Below are positions 11,590-23,519 of a DNA stretch of 64,000 bases, piece by piece (the stretch's first letter is position 1; the number at the start of each line of letters is the position of its first letter). The position numbers and the translations under genes were made by a program. Under the pieces are notes generated by a model. It made no database searches. It saw nothing but the letters and a program-made list of their open reading frames with translations, and was not told the DNA's origin. Origin of the DNA: Acanthosoma haemorrhoidale (lineage: Eukaryota; Arthropoda; Insecta; Hemiptera; Acanthosomatidae); contig OV884015.1 in assembly GCA_930367205.1 (NCBI GenBank), positions 37,129,288 through 37,193,287 on the forward strand, written 5' to 3'.

Positions 11590-12040
11590 CTTTTTTTTTG
11601 TTTTTTCCTAAGCTCACTAGTTAGAATTTTAGAATGAGGGAGACATAAAATATTTAGGGTGATCGGATCCTTGTACTAGGAGGACCTGCTTGAAGGTGGT
11701 GTGAGAGGAGTAAGGAGTGTGGTAATCCTCGGTGGAGGTTGATTGTTACGGTACAGTGGTGAGAGTCCACTGGTGGCTGGGCCTGGAGTCTTCTCTAGGC
11801 ATGTAGTGCAGGCGTAGTTAGTCTGATATCAGTGAGGGTGCCCCTTAGAGGCTTGTTGTTGGTGGGCCAAGCGCCGTGATGTCAACCATTTCTTCTGTTT
11901 TACTCGATCTTGTGAGTTGCCATCATGCCGGTAGCAGTGGTGGTGTCATGTCTCGGAAGAGAGGGTTTATACTGTGCTTCATCGAGTCGAAGAACTTGAT
12001 GTGACTTTGTCTGATGGCGTCGGTGATGGTGGGGAGTTCG
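11590..12040 (-). mobile_element. jockey-like LINE 3' end (type B), antisense
   Basis: Minus-strand reading gives the C-terminal coding end (FFDSMKHS, FRDMTPP), then the 3' UTR with CAACAATCAACCTCCACCGA and TCCTAGTACAAGGATCCGAT, and an A-rich tail seen as T runs at 11590-11610. The order matches 25990-26700 and 57916-58090. The copy is 5'-truncated and sits inside an older repeat. Confidence 0.8.
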
Positions 12041-12099
12041 AAATTGTAAATAATCAATATTAATGTAGATTGTAATTAGGACATCAATAACCCAGAAGC

Positions 12100-13855
12100 T
12101 AAAGATATATTCACTTGAGAAGTATGCGGAAAAAACATAAAACAAGTAAAGTATTATTCTTCGGACGGTTAAGGGTTTGTTCTACATGGTAACAAAACAA
12201 AATTTCAAACAGAGTCCATTAAATTAATTTTCGGGAGCCAACAATTTGCTTATTTAAAACATTCCAAGATTTTGACATGTTTCTCGTTGTGGATATTTTA
12301 GCTGCTTACGATTTTTCTTATGGTTTCAATACGATTTTCAGCGATCAAGTTCCAATAAAATAAATTTATGTCGGCCAACAACACTATACTACTGTGACAT
12401 CTCCCGATATATTTCTTCTGGTTTATATTTCCTTGATTTCATTTACATACATTTCTAAAATTCAGTTCATGATTGAAACAACAAATTCTTAGGTAAGGCA
12501 CTTATCTTGACTACAATAATCAAGTGCTTGCCAAAGTTATTAAAAGTTAACTAAAAGGAATTGAAGAAACGATTTTTATAACAAATTTTATCCGAGATAC
12601 TAACTGATTATTGTTTGTACTTCTCGACTGACGCGAAGTCTGAAATTGTTATAAATATCACTCATGAGTCTGAATTTTTTAATGTTAATAAAATCAGAAA
12701 TCATACCGATTTCGAAAAATTCCAAATATTAGCTATACTGAAAAAAAGGACGGCTTCACGTCAACAACGTACTGAGAAGTATTCCGTTGCATAAAAGAAA
12801 ATTTATATCAACTATAATAAATAAATATTAAAAACATTCCCCGGAAAAATATCCGCATTAGAAGGATATTGTGACTCGTAAGCGAATAAAAAAAGGTTTA
12901 TGTATAAATAATATTAACAGATTAAACCATTTAAAATAATGATAAGGATTTTAAAATAGAATGAGTAAGAAAAAAAATCCGAAAGGTAGAGGGTCTCTTC
13001 AGGTAGTATGTGGTTTATGGTTATATAAAAAAATAAAGGACTAAAAAAAAATAAGAGGAATGAAACTTTATCCTTGTGACCTAATGGTTTAGCAGGTACA
13101 ATATTAAGTGACCGATCTATCAGTAAATTAATTTGCCATCCCACTTCCAGAAGAGTGGTCATTGTCATTTGAGAGGAATTTGTAATCGTTTTAATGAGAA
13201 GATTTAATAAGATTCTGAAATGCACTGGTTTGAAAATAAAGCAGTTGGCTATTCATTTTATACTTTCTTTATAGACTATATTTACGCTTTTATAAAATCT
13301 CATCTTTCAGCTTTCATAAAGTCATATCTCTCGATGTAACAATATCTTTGTACCTTATTAAGATTATTTACAAGTTTGTCTTCTATTAGTACGGTAAATA
13401 TGAAATGATAATAATGACGATTAACAATTTGACACAAAAAGAACCTAAACAACACCCATATTAATATAGATAAAGTGAACAAGTAATACAACAGCTGGTA
13501 TGCAAATACAAAAACTGCTGATTCGTCGATATATAAGTTAAATTTTACCTTAAACAATTTTCTATTATTTAATATTAAATATATACACAGTGCCAGTTTT
13601 GTCTGATATGTTAACTGGTTAATTTTTAATATCAGTTGATGAATGAGGATCCTGAAGCGCATATAAAATGTAGAATTCCTTCGAGGGCATTTTTAAAATT
13701 TAGTTATGTGAATCTACCCACAAGCAAGAGTTACAAAGTTGGGGGATGATATTTCACCTTACGTTTTCAAAACTCAAAACAATATTTAAACGATAAAAAC
13801 AATGATTAATATTGAACACTTCGGGGAAAGCATCGGATGCAAAGCGAAATTTAAC
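12100..13855. other. AT-rich region with two short hydrophobic open frames
   Basis: Minus-strand open frames of 103 codons (12914-13225) and 120 codons (13300-13662) are hydrophobic and AT-driven. Both begin with a similar Met-x-Phe-Arg-Ile-Leu start, which may mean a small duplicated segment, but no family is recognised. I do not call them genes. Confidence 0.3.
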
Positions 13856-13857
13856 AG

Positions 13858-16112
13858 GGGGTAAGTATAGTACGCTAGTACATATTGCCTAGAAGTTTTT
13901 TTACGTATCTGAAATTACTTGGTATTTTGTTTGCTTATTTTTAATTTATCGAAAATTTCTGGACAAAATACTTTTCGGCCCAGTGATTCAAATAGTCAAT
14001 TTTTCAATTATATTTTTGAACATATTAAGATATTTTTAAAAGTCTATCGACATGATGTATGTATGGAGTAATTTTCATCGCAAAGCCCTTTCGTTCCAGT
14101 TTCATTTGAGAGACAAAGCGTCCAAAAGGAAAGCAAGATGGTGATAGTGTAATTTGCTAACGTACTATGCCACGATTAACAATAACTAGCAACAATCTGG
14201 ACAAACATCATAATAATAAGTGAGATATATCCATTTTTGGGTGACAATTGTCATAAACCAGTAGGATTGCATATCAAAACTAAACGTTATTAAAAATTAT
14301 AATAATATAACCGTCTTACCTTTCAACCAGTGTTCATTCTAAACACTGGTGGCTTGTGTATTCAACGCCACCTACCATTTTTATTTAAATTTAGACATCC
14401 ACTTACCCGATAGAATTATTCGAGAATTATATTAATGCATAGTAGTAACCTACATAATATAATAACAATGTGATAAAAAACCAAACATATATATATTTAT
14501 TTAAGAAGGACTGAAAACAATTAAATATTTATTAAAAATAATAAACTTTTCAGTGTCGAAATGTGAGAGTTACAGCTTCAGTAACAAGTAAGGCTCACTA
14601 CCATGAGGAGATTGCATGGAGCTGAAACATACCTCAGAAATAACCCAGGTGCAAGTTGGTATGGCAGTAGTACAAGTCAGCTAATGCAAACCTGTATAAT
14701 GAGAGAGAGTAATCAAATTATTTTTAAAAAATGCCTCAAAAATTGGGTTTGTAAATCTAAGCTAAATAATTCATATTATTACTATCTTCGGGAGCTCTTA
14801 AATATATAGAATTAGGCGTGAGTATCATGATTTATTTTAGAATAATTGTACTGGTATACCAGAGTTCCTTGTCACTATTGTAAATCATCCCGTCTGAATT
14901 TTGCTGAGTAATTCATTGTCATTCCTGTGCTTAGCTCCTGAGCAAATCTTTAGTAAATACTTTTCACCTGTTCTGAGAATTGTATTCCCTGTAAAAACGA
15001 TTGCTGGGTAACAGCGGCGTGAACAGTGGCATCAAGGTTTTTCCTCGTTGTTTTTGATTTTACTCCAGCCTTTCTTCTTTAAAATTAAACTGATGAATAA
15101 TATCGCAATTTATCACCAGTAACTTTGATAAAGAATATTTTTTCTAATTTCTTGACAATTATTAACTAATAATACCAATATGTGACTGTCATTATGATAT
15201 TTTGGAGGAGAATCACACTGGACAACTCTTTGTAATTGTTCACTACAATCTAAAATCGATTTAGAAAAATCTAATTTACCGGCTAGGTTAAATGAGAAGT
15301 AGAATAGAAATCACCATCTCAATCATGGTTTTATTTTAACTATCCAAGTGGATTTACACAACCTCTGCCCGAAATTTAGAATGTACCAATTCAAAATTTG
15401 ACTAAACAAAAAACGAAGAGCTAACAAGCATACATATATTAGCGTTGGTGTAAAATTAGTTTTTGATAATATCGGGAATTTGAATAAGTGTATTGCACAG
15501 ATCACTATAATTATTTTTAATGAGTTATTAATATTTCCTCAGCTTTAACAATCTTTTATGGTGGTCCTGTATGTTACAATGGGCATATGAATTTTCGGAT
15601 TCAAATTGATGGGATTATAAAGGGATGATAAGGCGCCATCTCTTGGCAGATCCTTCGCAACTTCTCCCGAAGGAATTCATCCCTTCAGGTATAAAGTTTT
15701 GATACAAGGGTTTCTGATTCTGTGTTTTTATATACTATGATTAGTGGAACGATATATATTGTTTATTTATATAACACTTTTCAAAATATGTTAATATCAG
15801 CCTTACATACGCACTTAGTCTTTGATGTTGATAATTTAAAAAACGAGGGGCAGAAGAATTCACGAACGATCCTTTATCTACGCTTTTATAAAAATTACTC
15901 CATACATATATCATATTGACAGATTTTTAAAATACCGCAGGTTCAAAAATATAATTGAAAAATTGACCATTCGAAACACTGGACCGAAAAGGATTTTGTC
16001 CAGAAATTATTGAAAAATTGAACAATGAACGAACAAAAGTCCAATTAATTTCAGATACTAGAAAAACCTTCCAGGCTCTAAGTACTGGTATTCTAGATTT
16101 ACCCCCTCTTAG
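13858..16112. mobile_element. 2.25 kb element with ~250 bp terminal inverted repeats
   Basis: The left arm (about 13858-14095) and the right arm (about 15872-16112) are reverse complements over nearly their whole length. Shared words include GAAAAATTGAC, GGACAAAATAC or its variant, AATTTCAGATAC, ACTCCATACATA, and an outer end GGGGGTAAG / GGGGGTAAA. The ~1.8 kb interior has only short unrecognised open frames and no transposase. It looks like a non-autonomous DNA transposon or fold-back element. A target-site duplication is not clear; TTAA on the left versus TTAG on the right is possible. Confidence 0.65.
15580..15700. promoter_or_regulatory. short GC-shifted segment inside the inverted-repeat element
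   Basis: Contains TGATGGGATTATAAAGGGAT and GGCGCCATCTCTTGGCAG. GGGATTA is an Otx/Bicoid-type core. It may be part of the mobile element rather than host regulatory DNA. Confidence 0.15.
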
Positions 16113-16519
16113 ATAGTCGCCAGTCAGTCAGGAGTCCTGGTGTCATGTCAGTGTGTGGCGTTGTGGGTTGTTTTTATTTTATATTGCTATCCCATTTGTG
16201 CATATAATGTTAGATGTCTGACGTGGACTTTCGAATGTGCATGCAGGCACAGTAAAGAAAATTACACAGGCCAACAAGTGTTTTGGTCCCGGAGTATTTA
16301 GCTGATTTCTAATGTATTTGATTCCTTGAATTTTAGTTATTATATTGTATTTTAGTTTTTGCTTAGGAGCTCAAATTTCTAAGATATATAATTGTAGTGA
16401 AATATACATTAGACTATTTTAAGTTAAATCAATGGAACAAATAAAAAAACTAAACACGGAATATTTATTTTTATATTATACATAGATATACAAAGATAGC
16501 GGATAAAGTCATCTATGAA

Positions 16520-17560
16520 ACCAACTAGTCATTGAACACTTCTGAAGCTTCTTTTCCGAGACATTCTTAAACGCATGTGCGTATCCCATCTTGATTGGTA
16601 GTGGGCCTCCATAGTTTTAATATTCTGGTGAAATCTTTCACCTTTTTCCTCGCTGGTGTCTCCTAATTTTTCATGAAAACTGTCTAAGTGGCTGTGTAAA
16701 TAGTGCACCACAATACTCACGTCATACCCAAGGGATTTGACACTGTTAAGCATCTCGTTTACAAGTTCAACATAGTTTTCAGCTTTGCGTTTCCCCGGAA
16801 AATTTCCTACAAGCTCAACAAATTAAGTCCAGGCATTCCGTTCAGTCTCATTCATTGAATTTACGTAGGTAGGATCCTTAAGGAGTTCTCGTGGTCGGTT
16901 AAATATTCCTGCTTTCATTTTTTCTGTACTCAACTGAGGCATTTTCCCTCACTATATGCAGTGCATGACCCGTTCTTATCAAGAGCCTTTACAAACTGCT
17001 TCATAAGGGGTTCAACTAAGGGGTCGTTAATGACATTCTTTTCCTCAGCGTCCATGTTTTGTCTCTAAGGCCACTGTTTTCTAACCCAGTGGCGTTAGAA
17101 AGTTGTCTCTGCTATCTCAGAGGTACAAGAAGCAAAGAGATTTGGACTTTTTGCCACTTTGCTGTCCAAGGAACCTTTTTAAGTCCACACAAATCGTCCA
17201 TTAATGTTCATGATGCTTTATCTTCTCCAAGACCAAAGCTATGGTGTTATATTCTTCTTTCATATTCGTTGAGTGTGGAATTGATATTGAACCATATTTA
17301 TTCCCTTTTTGTAGAAGGACACCCTTCAAACTTTACTTTGAGCTGTCAATAAATAGGGAACAATCATCTGGCAAATAGTCAGGCCAGCCCATTTTTCCAG
17401 GAGTCCTCTAATTTCAAGACCAAATACAAGATTGTCTGTCTTCTAGCAGACCATTTTCTCTTTTACGGTAAAAAGTAACTATGGTCCCTTGTTCTAGCAA
17501 ATTTTTACCTGGAAGGCAGTAATTCAAAACCTTCTTTTGACAGGTTGAGATCTTTGGTGT
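16520..17560 (-). pseudogene. decayed copy of an uncharacterised multi-copy arthropod gene family
   Basis: Following the minus strand from about 17520 to 16530, one protein can be traced across several stops and a frame change. The pieces, in order, are LLEQGTIVTFYRKRENGLL, CSLFIDSSK, GNKYGSIPIPHSTNMKEEYN, WTICVDLKRFLGQQ, HWVRKQWP, KNVINDPLVEPLMKQFVKAL, MPQLSTEKMKAGIF, FVELVGNFPGKRKAENY and HLHSHLDSFHEKLG followed by ERFHQNIKTMEAHYQSRW. From memory this matches a family of long uncharacterised proteins present in many near-identical copies in arthropod and hydra genomes, which suggests mobility. At least five in-frame stops show the copy is dead. Its biochemical function is unknown to me. Confidence 0.7.
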
Positions 17561-17769
17561 GGTCAGCAGACTGACAATAGGGCTAATATACATGAACCAA
17601 TCCTGTAATATGTGATTTAGAACTGTACATTTCGTGTAGAAGTGCACGTTAAAAACAAAATTTGATCCAAAAACGTAGAGAAGATAGAGAAATACTGATT
17701 TCATATTTAGATTCAGTGCCCTAAATATAGCTAAAGTCAGTTCTAAAATCCTAGGTACCAAAAAAAAAC

Positions 17770-19150
17770 TTTTTCTTCTAGGCCTGTGTTATTGAAAAGG
17801 CATGAACAATTGGAATCATTCAAAGCTAAATATACCACCTCATCTAACGTAACACTTCAAAACGTTGATTGTTTAATGTATACAATATTTAATGTTATTG
17901 CACCAATAAAAGATTTGTGAAGAGGCTAAAGCTTCATAAACAACCGAGTGGAAATCAATTAGATATAAAAAATGTTAGTATGTTTTAGTTTCATAAATTA
18001 AATAGTATTCGAATAAAACAGCTTCTTCCAAATATGGTCCTTGCAGCGAGGGTTTTAGGATCTCGCCGTAGGCATGAAAGACAGGTCTATTTTGGTAGCG
18101 TGCAGACATTAGTTATCAGCCAATCGTCAATTAAGTTGTAAGGGTAGTTAAGTATTGAAGGAATCTGATAGCTGAATTTAATTAATCAATAATTTGTATT
18201 CCCTGAGCATTACCTGATAATTGTATATAATTATTATTCCAAAAGGGTCCAGCGAATTGTTATACTTCTTTTTTAATGCCTATATACTGTTTATTATATA
18301 AATATATTGTTTTTTTTTATGTTTGTAAATTTTTTGAATTCGTAGCAGGTTAGTGCTTTGTTTTTATATATTAGAGGGTGGTAATCAGAATGGTCGCCCA
18401 TGTTAAGTTTTTTTAATTAAGTATGAATTTATGGATCTTATTTAAAAATAAATAATTTATTACTATTTACGATAGTATAATAAAAAAAAATACAATACCT
18501 CAATTTTTATTTAGTCTGCTCAATATGGTCTAAATATACATATATATTGCTGTTTGAGAAAAACAGAAGAGCCTAAAGCTTCACAGGATGTGCTCTGTGT
18601 ATTATGAACAATTGATCTACAATTGTTCCATTGGAACTGTGTACTTCCATATTACCTGTAGAAATGCTCAGAGGCAGGCGCCAGTTAGTTGAATTTCAAA
18701 AGGACTCAGGTAGCCCGGTGGTTGAAAATACTCTTCTAACTTGCGGAAAATAATAATAATTACCTTTTCCTAGGATTTCTTACTTACGCAGGCAGACAGG
18801 TGGCAGCCTCTAACAGCCCGAATAACAGCTCCACTTAAGTCTCTAAATATCACAATTCCCTAAATCTTGGCGTTTGGAACAAAAGTTGAAAATGTACTCA
18901 ATGGATCTGTAAATGAAGCTAATAAATGCTAAAGATTTCATTTATGCTGTGTCTATATAATATAATAGTGCGCACAATATAGGCACTATAAACATGCACA
19001 GAGTGGCTTAACACTTCAATTTAATAGTTTGTTATCCATATTCATCTAAGTAATACACTAATAGAAGTTCTACCCACAGTTTATTATATATTGACAATAG
19101 CGCTTCCGGTGGCTACACCACTATTTTCAAGTATCTTATGATTAAAATAA
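17770..19150. other. AT-rich spacer, nothing firmly recognised
   Basis: Mostly AT-rich. A GC-richer patch near 18040-18160 includes TTTTGGTAGCGTGCAGAC, sharing GGTAGCGTG with the repeat at 19230. No gene is visible. Confidence 0.4.
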
Positions 19151-19154
19151 AAGC

Positions 19155-19410
19155 AAAGAACAAAAGTGACTGTCTGCCCACCATGAAACTTCATTATAGG
19201 TTCTACGTTTATGACAGAAAATTTTGGAGTTTGGTAGCGTGCCTATAACACCTTTCGCAGAAGCAACACGCCATATCATTAGGCTGTCACTTAAACTTTC
19301 TCCACTGCATAACTCTTCTTTACATTTGGGTTTGCAAAAAGTACTTATGAGTTTGTTAAACGTCCCCCTTTTTTTTTGTGTTCGCCAGGTTTTATTTAAC
19401 AAGTTAAAAA
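19155..19410 (+). repeat. dispersed repeat D, copy 1 (ex-coding)
   Basis: About 240 bp here is clearly similar to 21455-21690: CTGTCTGCCCACCATGAAAC, GGTTCTACGTTTATGACA, GAAGCAACACGCCATATCAT, TTTCTCCACTGCATAACTC. The plus frame reads EATRHIIRLSLKLSPLHNSS, while copy 2 reads EATRHIFRLSRQLSPLHNSS, and many differences fall in third positions. That suggests an old protein-coding element, probably a transposon ORF. I cannot name the family. Confidence 0.5.
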
Positions 19411-19754
19411 GTTGGATTTACCGGCCAAGAATTAGTTTCGTTGTTATGTCAATATAGAGAGCTCTACTGGTTCGTGCTGTTTTTGAAAACAATCAAAGGC
19501 TAGTAAAGGAATGACGGTGATGTTCACGATGTATGGTCTTATTCTCTATCTACAAATTCCCGAATTCAAACATGATACATCTCAGATAAAAAAAGTCCCT
19601 GGTCTCCGGTTTAGATCCAAGATCACTATATTTTATGTTTGGCTGATAATAAGGCGTATGCCTTTATTTTATTCTTTATTGTTCATTACAATTCCTCAGG
19701 CAAGACAGGTCATTATTTATTGTCATTGTTCTTGTTACTAATTGGTAGCTATTA

Positions 19755-20067
19755 TCTCAGAATGAAGTTTTTTTTATTAATTTCATTGATATTGTCAGAA
19801 TAAGCACAACTTTAAAGTTAAGCGACTGTGTCTACAAGGTTGAGGAATTTCTACGTAATTACGCAGCCGTACTCCCCAGACGTTGGGTCCGCCGACTATA
19901 AACAAAAAATATCTCTCAGAATGAAGTTTTTTTTATTCATTTTAGTGATATTATCAGAATAAGCAGAACTTTAAAGTTAAGCGACTGTCTACAAGGTTGA
20001 GGAATTTCTACGTAATTACGCAGCCTTACTCCCCAGACGTTGAGTCCGCCGACTATAAACAAAAAAA
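19755..20067 (+). repeat. tandem duplication, two ~159 bp units
   Basis: Unit 1 starts TCTCAGAATGAAGTTTTTTT at 19755 and unit 2 with the same words at 19914. Both contain CTACAAGGTTGAGGAATTTC, TACGTAATTACGCAGCC and GTCCGCCGACTATAAACAAA. They differ at about 10 positions, including a 2-bp deletion (GTGTCTAC versus GTCTAC). A further CTCTCAG follows at 20078. Confidence 0.85.
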
Positions 20068-20079
20068 TAAGCTATTCTC

Positions 20080-20450
20080 TCAGATTGTCCGCCCTAGACC
20101 CCTCGCGGTCAGCCGGAGCTGATACAGATCTGCGATGACCAGGTAGCAGGAGCCATTAGCAGATGCCTAGATACTCCAGCACGGTAGCCGGTGTGTCATT
20201 ATCCTGCCATGTGTCATGTTCAACCGCCGCATCTTCACACTGCTCTCAAAGGCCCTTTTAACTTTTTCCTTCATCTCCTTTGTTCGGATCCTCGTCGGAG
20301 GCAGGGCCTGAAGTATTGTTGCTTCTGCGCCGCTCGGCTTTGTGATTTAAGGATTGTTTCTGCTGTGTTCAGCAGTCTCGGTTCAGGGAGTTCCTGGTGT
20401 TGTGTCGCAACCGAAAAACGTGTGCCTGGTAATCCTTAGCATTTATGCTT
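20080..20450. promoter_or_regulatory. unique GC-rich block, candidate regulatory element
   Basis: GC-rich, non-repetitive sequence directly after the tandem duplication. The 82-codon open frame at 20191-20439 is Cys-rich by chance and has no domain I know. A regulatory role is only inferred. Confidence 0.2.
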
Positions 20451-20459
20451 CGCAATACC

Positions 20460-21450
20460 GTTCGTGCATAATGCTTTTGACAACTTATCGTGTTTGTTTT
20501 ATATGCCGGGAACTTATGTACCTTCCGTGAAAATTAATGTTATCCTGTAAGCTCATTATTGGCCTAGAGTATATAAATTAGTGGAAAAAATTGTTGGAAG
20601 ATCGGCGTAGGTCGCAGATAGAGAGTTAATAAGTTTTCATTTTTTTAGTGGACAAAGTTTCGACATACTACTTACCTTTGCATCAGGTCGTCTTAGGTGG
20701 TGGTTGAAACATGAAAGTGAGAATTTTGGCTGCTTCATTCATACTTAAGAGAATGACTTGTTTGATGTTATTGCTTGACGAATTAGAGCTGTTAGGTTTT
20801 TATGAAATTTCATCAACCAAGGCAGATCTCCCTACAAACTCTTATATTCATCAATATCATTTTAAACAAAGAATCTATTTTTTTGGTCTTAGCAATAGCT
20901 ATTAGTTTTCCCATTTCACAGGCTCCTCTCAATCTGTTAATGATATGTTCATCATTCTGTAGGAACCATTTTAAATCTTTTTCTAAAACTACAAAACGCC
21001 TTTTTTAATATATTTCTGTTTTTATTGATTATAACCTTTTTGTTTATTTTAAATGATGTTGTCAGTTTTTCCACGTCAGAGTCATTCTCTCCATGAGTCT
21101 CCTCCACATACAGTCTCAAGTCCTCTACACCTCTGGTGCCCAATAGTCTCTTATCATCTGTGTGCATCCAATCGCCCTTTGGCCGGCAACACCTGTTATT
21201 AATGATCCATCTTCGTGCGTTGGGCCTGCTTGACATACGTAGGCACTGACAAGAAACCCACAATAGGCAAATATGACTAGCATCCCAAATCTGTGGTTTT
21301 CTAAGTTGACAGGATCTGAAAATAATAAGCTATAACTAGAAAATAATATGGTAATATCCTGCCGAAAACGACTGTTTTCCAATAATAAATTTTATTCTGG
21401 TGAATCAACTATTTAAAAATAATTTACCCTTTGGCTTTGTTGATATTAGA
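20460..21450. other. spacer, nothing recognised
   Basis: Overlapping short open frames exist on both strands (for example 20952-21263 and 21125-21382, minus), but none shows a recognisable family or gene signals. Confidence 0.35.
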
Positions 21451-21454
21451 TTAT

Positions 21455-21690
21455 CTGATTGTCTGCCCACCGTGAAACTTCATTGTAGGTTCTACGTTTA
21501 TGACAATTTTGGATGTTGGTAGCGTGTCTGTAACACGCGTAGCAGAAGCAACACGCCATATCTTTAGGCTGTCACGTCAGCTTTCTCCACTGCACAATTC
21601 TTCTTTACGTTTGGGTCTGCAAAAAATATCCATGGATGTGTTAAATGCCCCCTTTCTTTGTGTTGGCCAGTTGCAATTTAACAAGTTAAA
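21455..21690 (+). repeat. dispersed repeat D, copy 2 (ex-coding)
   Basis: Sister of the copy at 19155-19410, 2.3 kb away and in the same orientation. Its open frame (21500-21781) preserves the same peptide with conservative changes, for example SVTRVAEATRHIFRLSRQLS. An AT-rich segment of unrelated sequence separates the two copies. Confidence 0.5.
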
Positions 21691-21799
21691 CTTCCACGAT
21701 TTTAATCTCTATTTCAATATGAATTTCCGTACAATATACCTAGTTAATCCGAGAATTAGTTTCCTTACTATTGCAATGTGACTAAGCAACTAATTGAAC

Positions 21800-22575
21800 A
21801 ATATAAACAGCTTTACTGGTATGAGCGGTTTTTGAAAAAATTTAAGACAAGTGAAGGGACAACGCTGAGTGATGTACGCGATATATGGTCCACAGTCAGT
21901 TTCTATAAAACTAATTAATTAATTTTCAAAAGAAAACATGGTATTTTTTAAAACCATCTCCCCCACTGATAATTTACTTTTTTAAAATAATTATAAAGAA
22001 ATTGTAAAATGCTATAATGACAAAAATAAAACTGCTCAAATGATTTTATGGGTATCTTCTTATTTATTTTTGTGTTACGTGTCTTCAACCGTTAACTAGA
22101 TAATGCAGCAGATTGTCTGTTATTAGACATGGGACTGATTTTTTTTTTCTATATACCAACTTCATGCTATTAACGTTAACTTAATTATTTACAGATTATC
22201 TTGTGTAACTGCTCAATAATCTTTAAAATTTCTGATCAATCGGATCATTTTGCTCGACTTTTCAGACTTCATGAACCAATGTACCGTAGAAGTGAGGGTT
22301 GGATGCAATCTGTTCGGCCAAAAAAGGGAACTTTTTAGGATTCCCAAGTTATTATTATTTATTTGTTAGTACACCGGGTTAAAGCCCAGCCACCGAGATC
22401 TGACCTTATAGGGATATTCTCTTTACAAACAACTTCATCTCTTTCTCTCTCATTTGTAAGACAGCTATGTAAACCGCACGTACAGACAGACAGACGGAAG
22501 AAAGACACAAAACGTACGCTTACACGAAATGTCAGCTTGGCAATAAGAAAATGCCTATAAATAGAACCCATATGG
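21800..22575. other. AT-rich spacer, nothing recognised
   Basis: No gene, RNA or repeat of known type seen. A short tract of CAGACAGACAGACGG-like repeats occurs near 22483. Confidence 0.4.
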
Positions 22576-23215
22576 GTCTAATACAAGTATAAGCAAACAA
22601 ACAATGGAGTCTCCACACGCTCAGCTCACTGGCGTGCCAGACGATTCGCCATGGTTTCGTTCCCCCGACGCCGGATAAACACCACTTACACCCTGGAGTA
22701 CTCCGTAACCTGCAGAACCTCGACATATCGGTTTCCCCATCCGGAGCACGTAGGATTGGCGATGTTCTCCCCGACCAGGCAGTTAGCGGTTCGACACAGC
22801 GACGGGAGACACCTAAGGTGGGTGTGGGCCATGGCCCCTTAAACACACGGTCCGCCTGTGAGCGTGTAACCATCCTTCATGGCGGCAGTTATCCACATTG
22901 TTCTAGCACCTCGGCTGTCATTTACCCCCGTGGGAACCGGCCTGTCCCTTTAATATCCCAGTTCGCCTCACCTCTGTCTCTCGATCGTACTTGCAACCTT
23001 AATGGAAGCGTCGACCGGAACGCTCTCTATGGCGGTCTGAAAAAATCGTGATTCATGTGCTCGTCGATGGTGAGCTAATAGAGTTCTACTGGATTATCCT
23101 ATTTTCACTTCCCCCTGCACGATTTAGGAAGGATTGGTAACCTCCCTGACAAACACCAGCGTCTACTTGTACCGTCTTCAAGTCGAACACTTCATGGCAG
23201 GAAACCCAAAGCCAA
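22575..23215. promoter_or_regulatory. 640 bp GC-rich unique block
   Basis: One of the longest GC-rich blocks in the desert. Frames of 113 codons (minus, 22532-22873), 63 codons and 77 codons (plus) overlap here without a recognisable family, as expected of GC-rich non-coding DNA with few stops. It could be an untranslated exon or promoter of an unseen transcript, or a regulatory element. Confidence 0.25.
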
Positions 23216-23519
23216 ATAAACCACAAAACTTACACACGTAATTTTGTTTTTACATCAAATGTAAATTAAACGTACGGAACTTGTTTATCTTCCAGTCATG
23301 GAACCATCTCAGTGACGGACAAGCCAATAGGCGGATCATCTGTAAAAAGTAGCACAACAAAAGTGACGAGTGACGCGCCGATGGATTGTCAATTGCACAA
23401 CCTGAGTTAATCTGAATGTTAGACAAAGTTTTGGAGTGGTTAATAAGAGTCCAAAAATATTTAATAGAAAATGAATGATTGGACGAGGAGCTTGATGGTT
23501 TTGGGACACTTAGTAATAA

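Larger units (their letters stand above)
10470..12095. repeat. duplicated repeat, second copy split by a LINE insertion
   Basis: Copy one (about 10478-10612) reads TTCCTATTGACATAAGTGAA, AAACGAGGACAGCAGTCTGT, CTAATTTATAAAATTAAATT, then TTGTAAATAATCATTATTAA and GTAATCAGGACAT. Copy two starts at 11484 with ATTCCGATTGACATCAGTGA and AAACGAGGACAGCACTCTGT, breaks off after ATAAAATATATTTTAACTTG at about 11588, and resumes at about 12043 with TTGTAAATAATCAATATTAA and GTAATTAGGACAT. The gap is filled by the LINE 3' end at 11590-12040. Confidence 0.65.

Noticed and set aside
12914..13662. Two hydrophobic minus-strand frames as small membrane proteins
   Set aside because: Their hydrophobicity follows from AT-rich composition, and no signals or family support them.
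22532..23051. Overlapping frames in the GC-rich block as coding exons
   Set aside because: Low stop density is expected from GC-rich composition; no frame shows domain-like sequence and frames on both strands are equally open.
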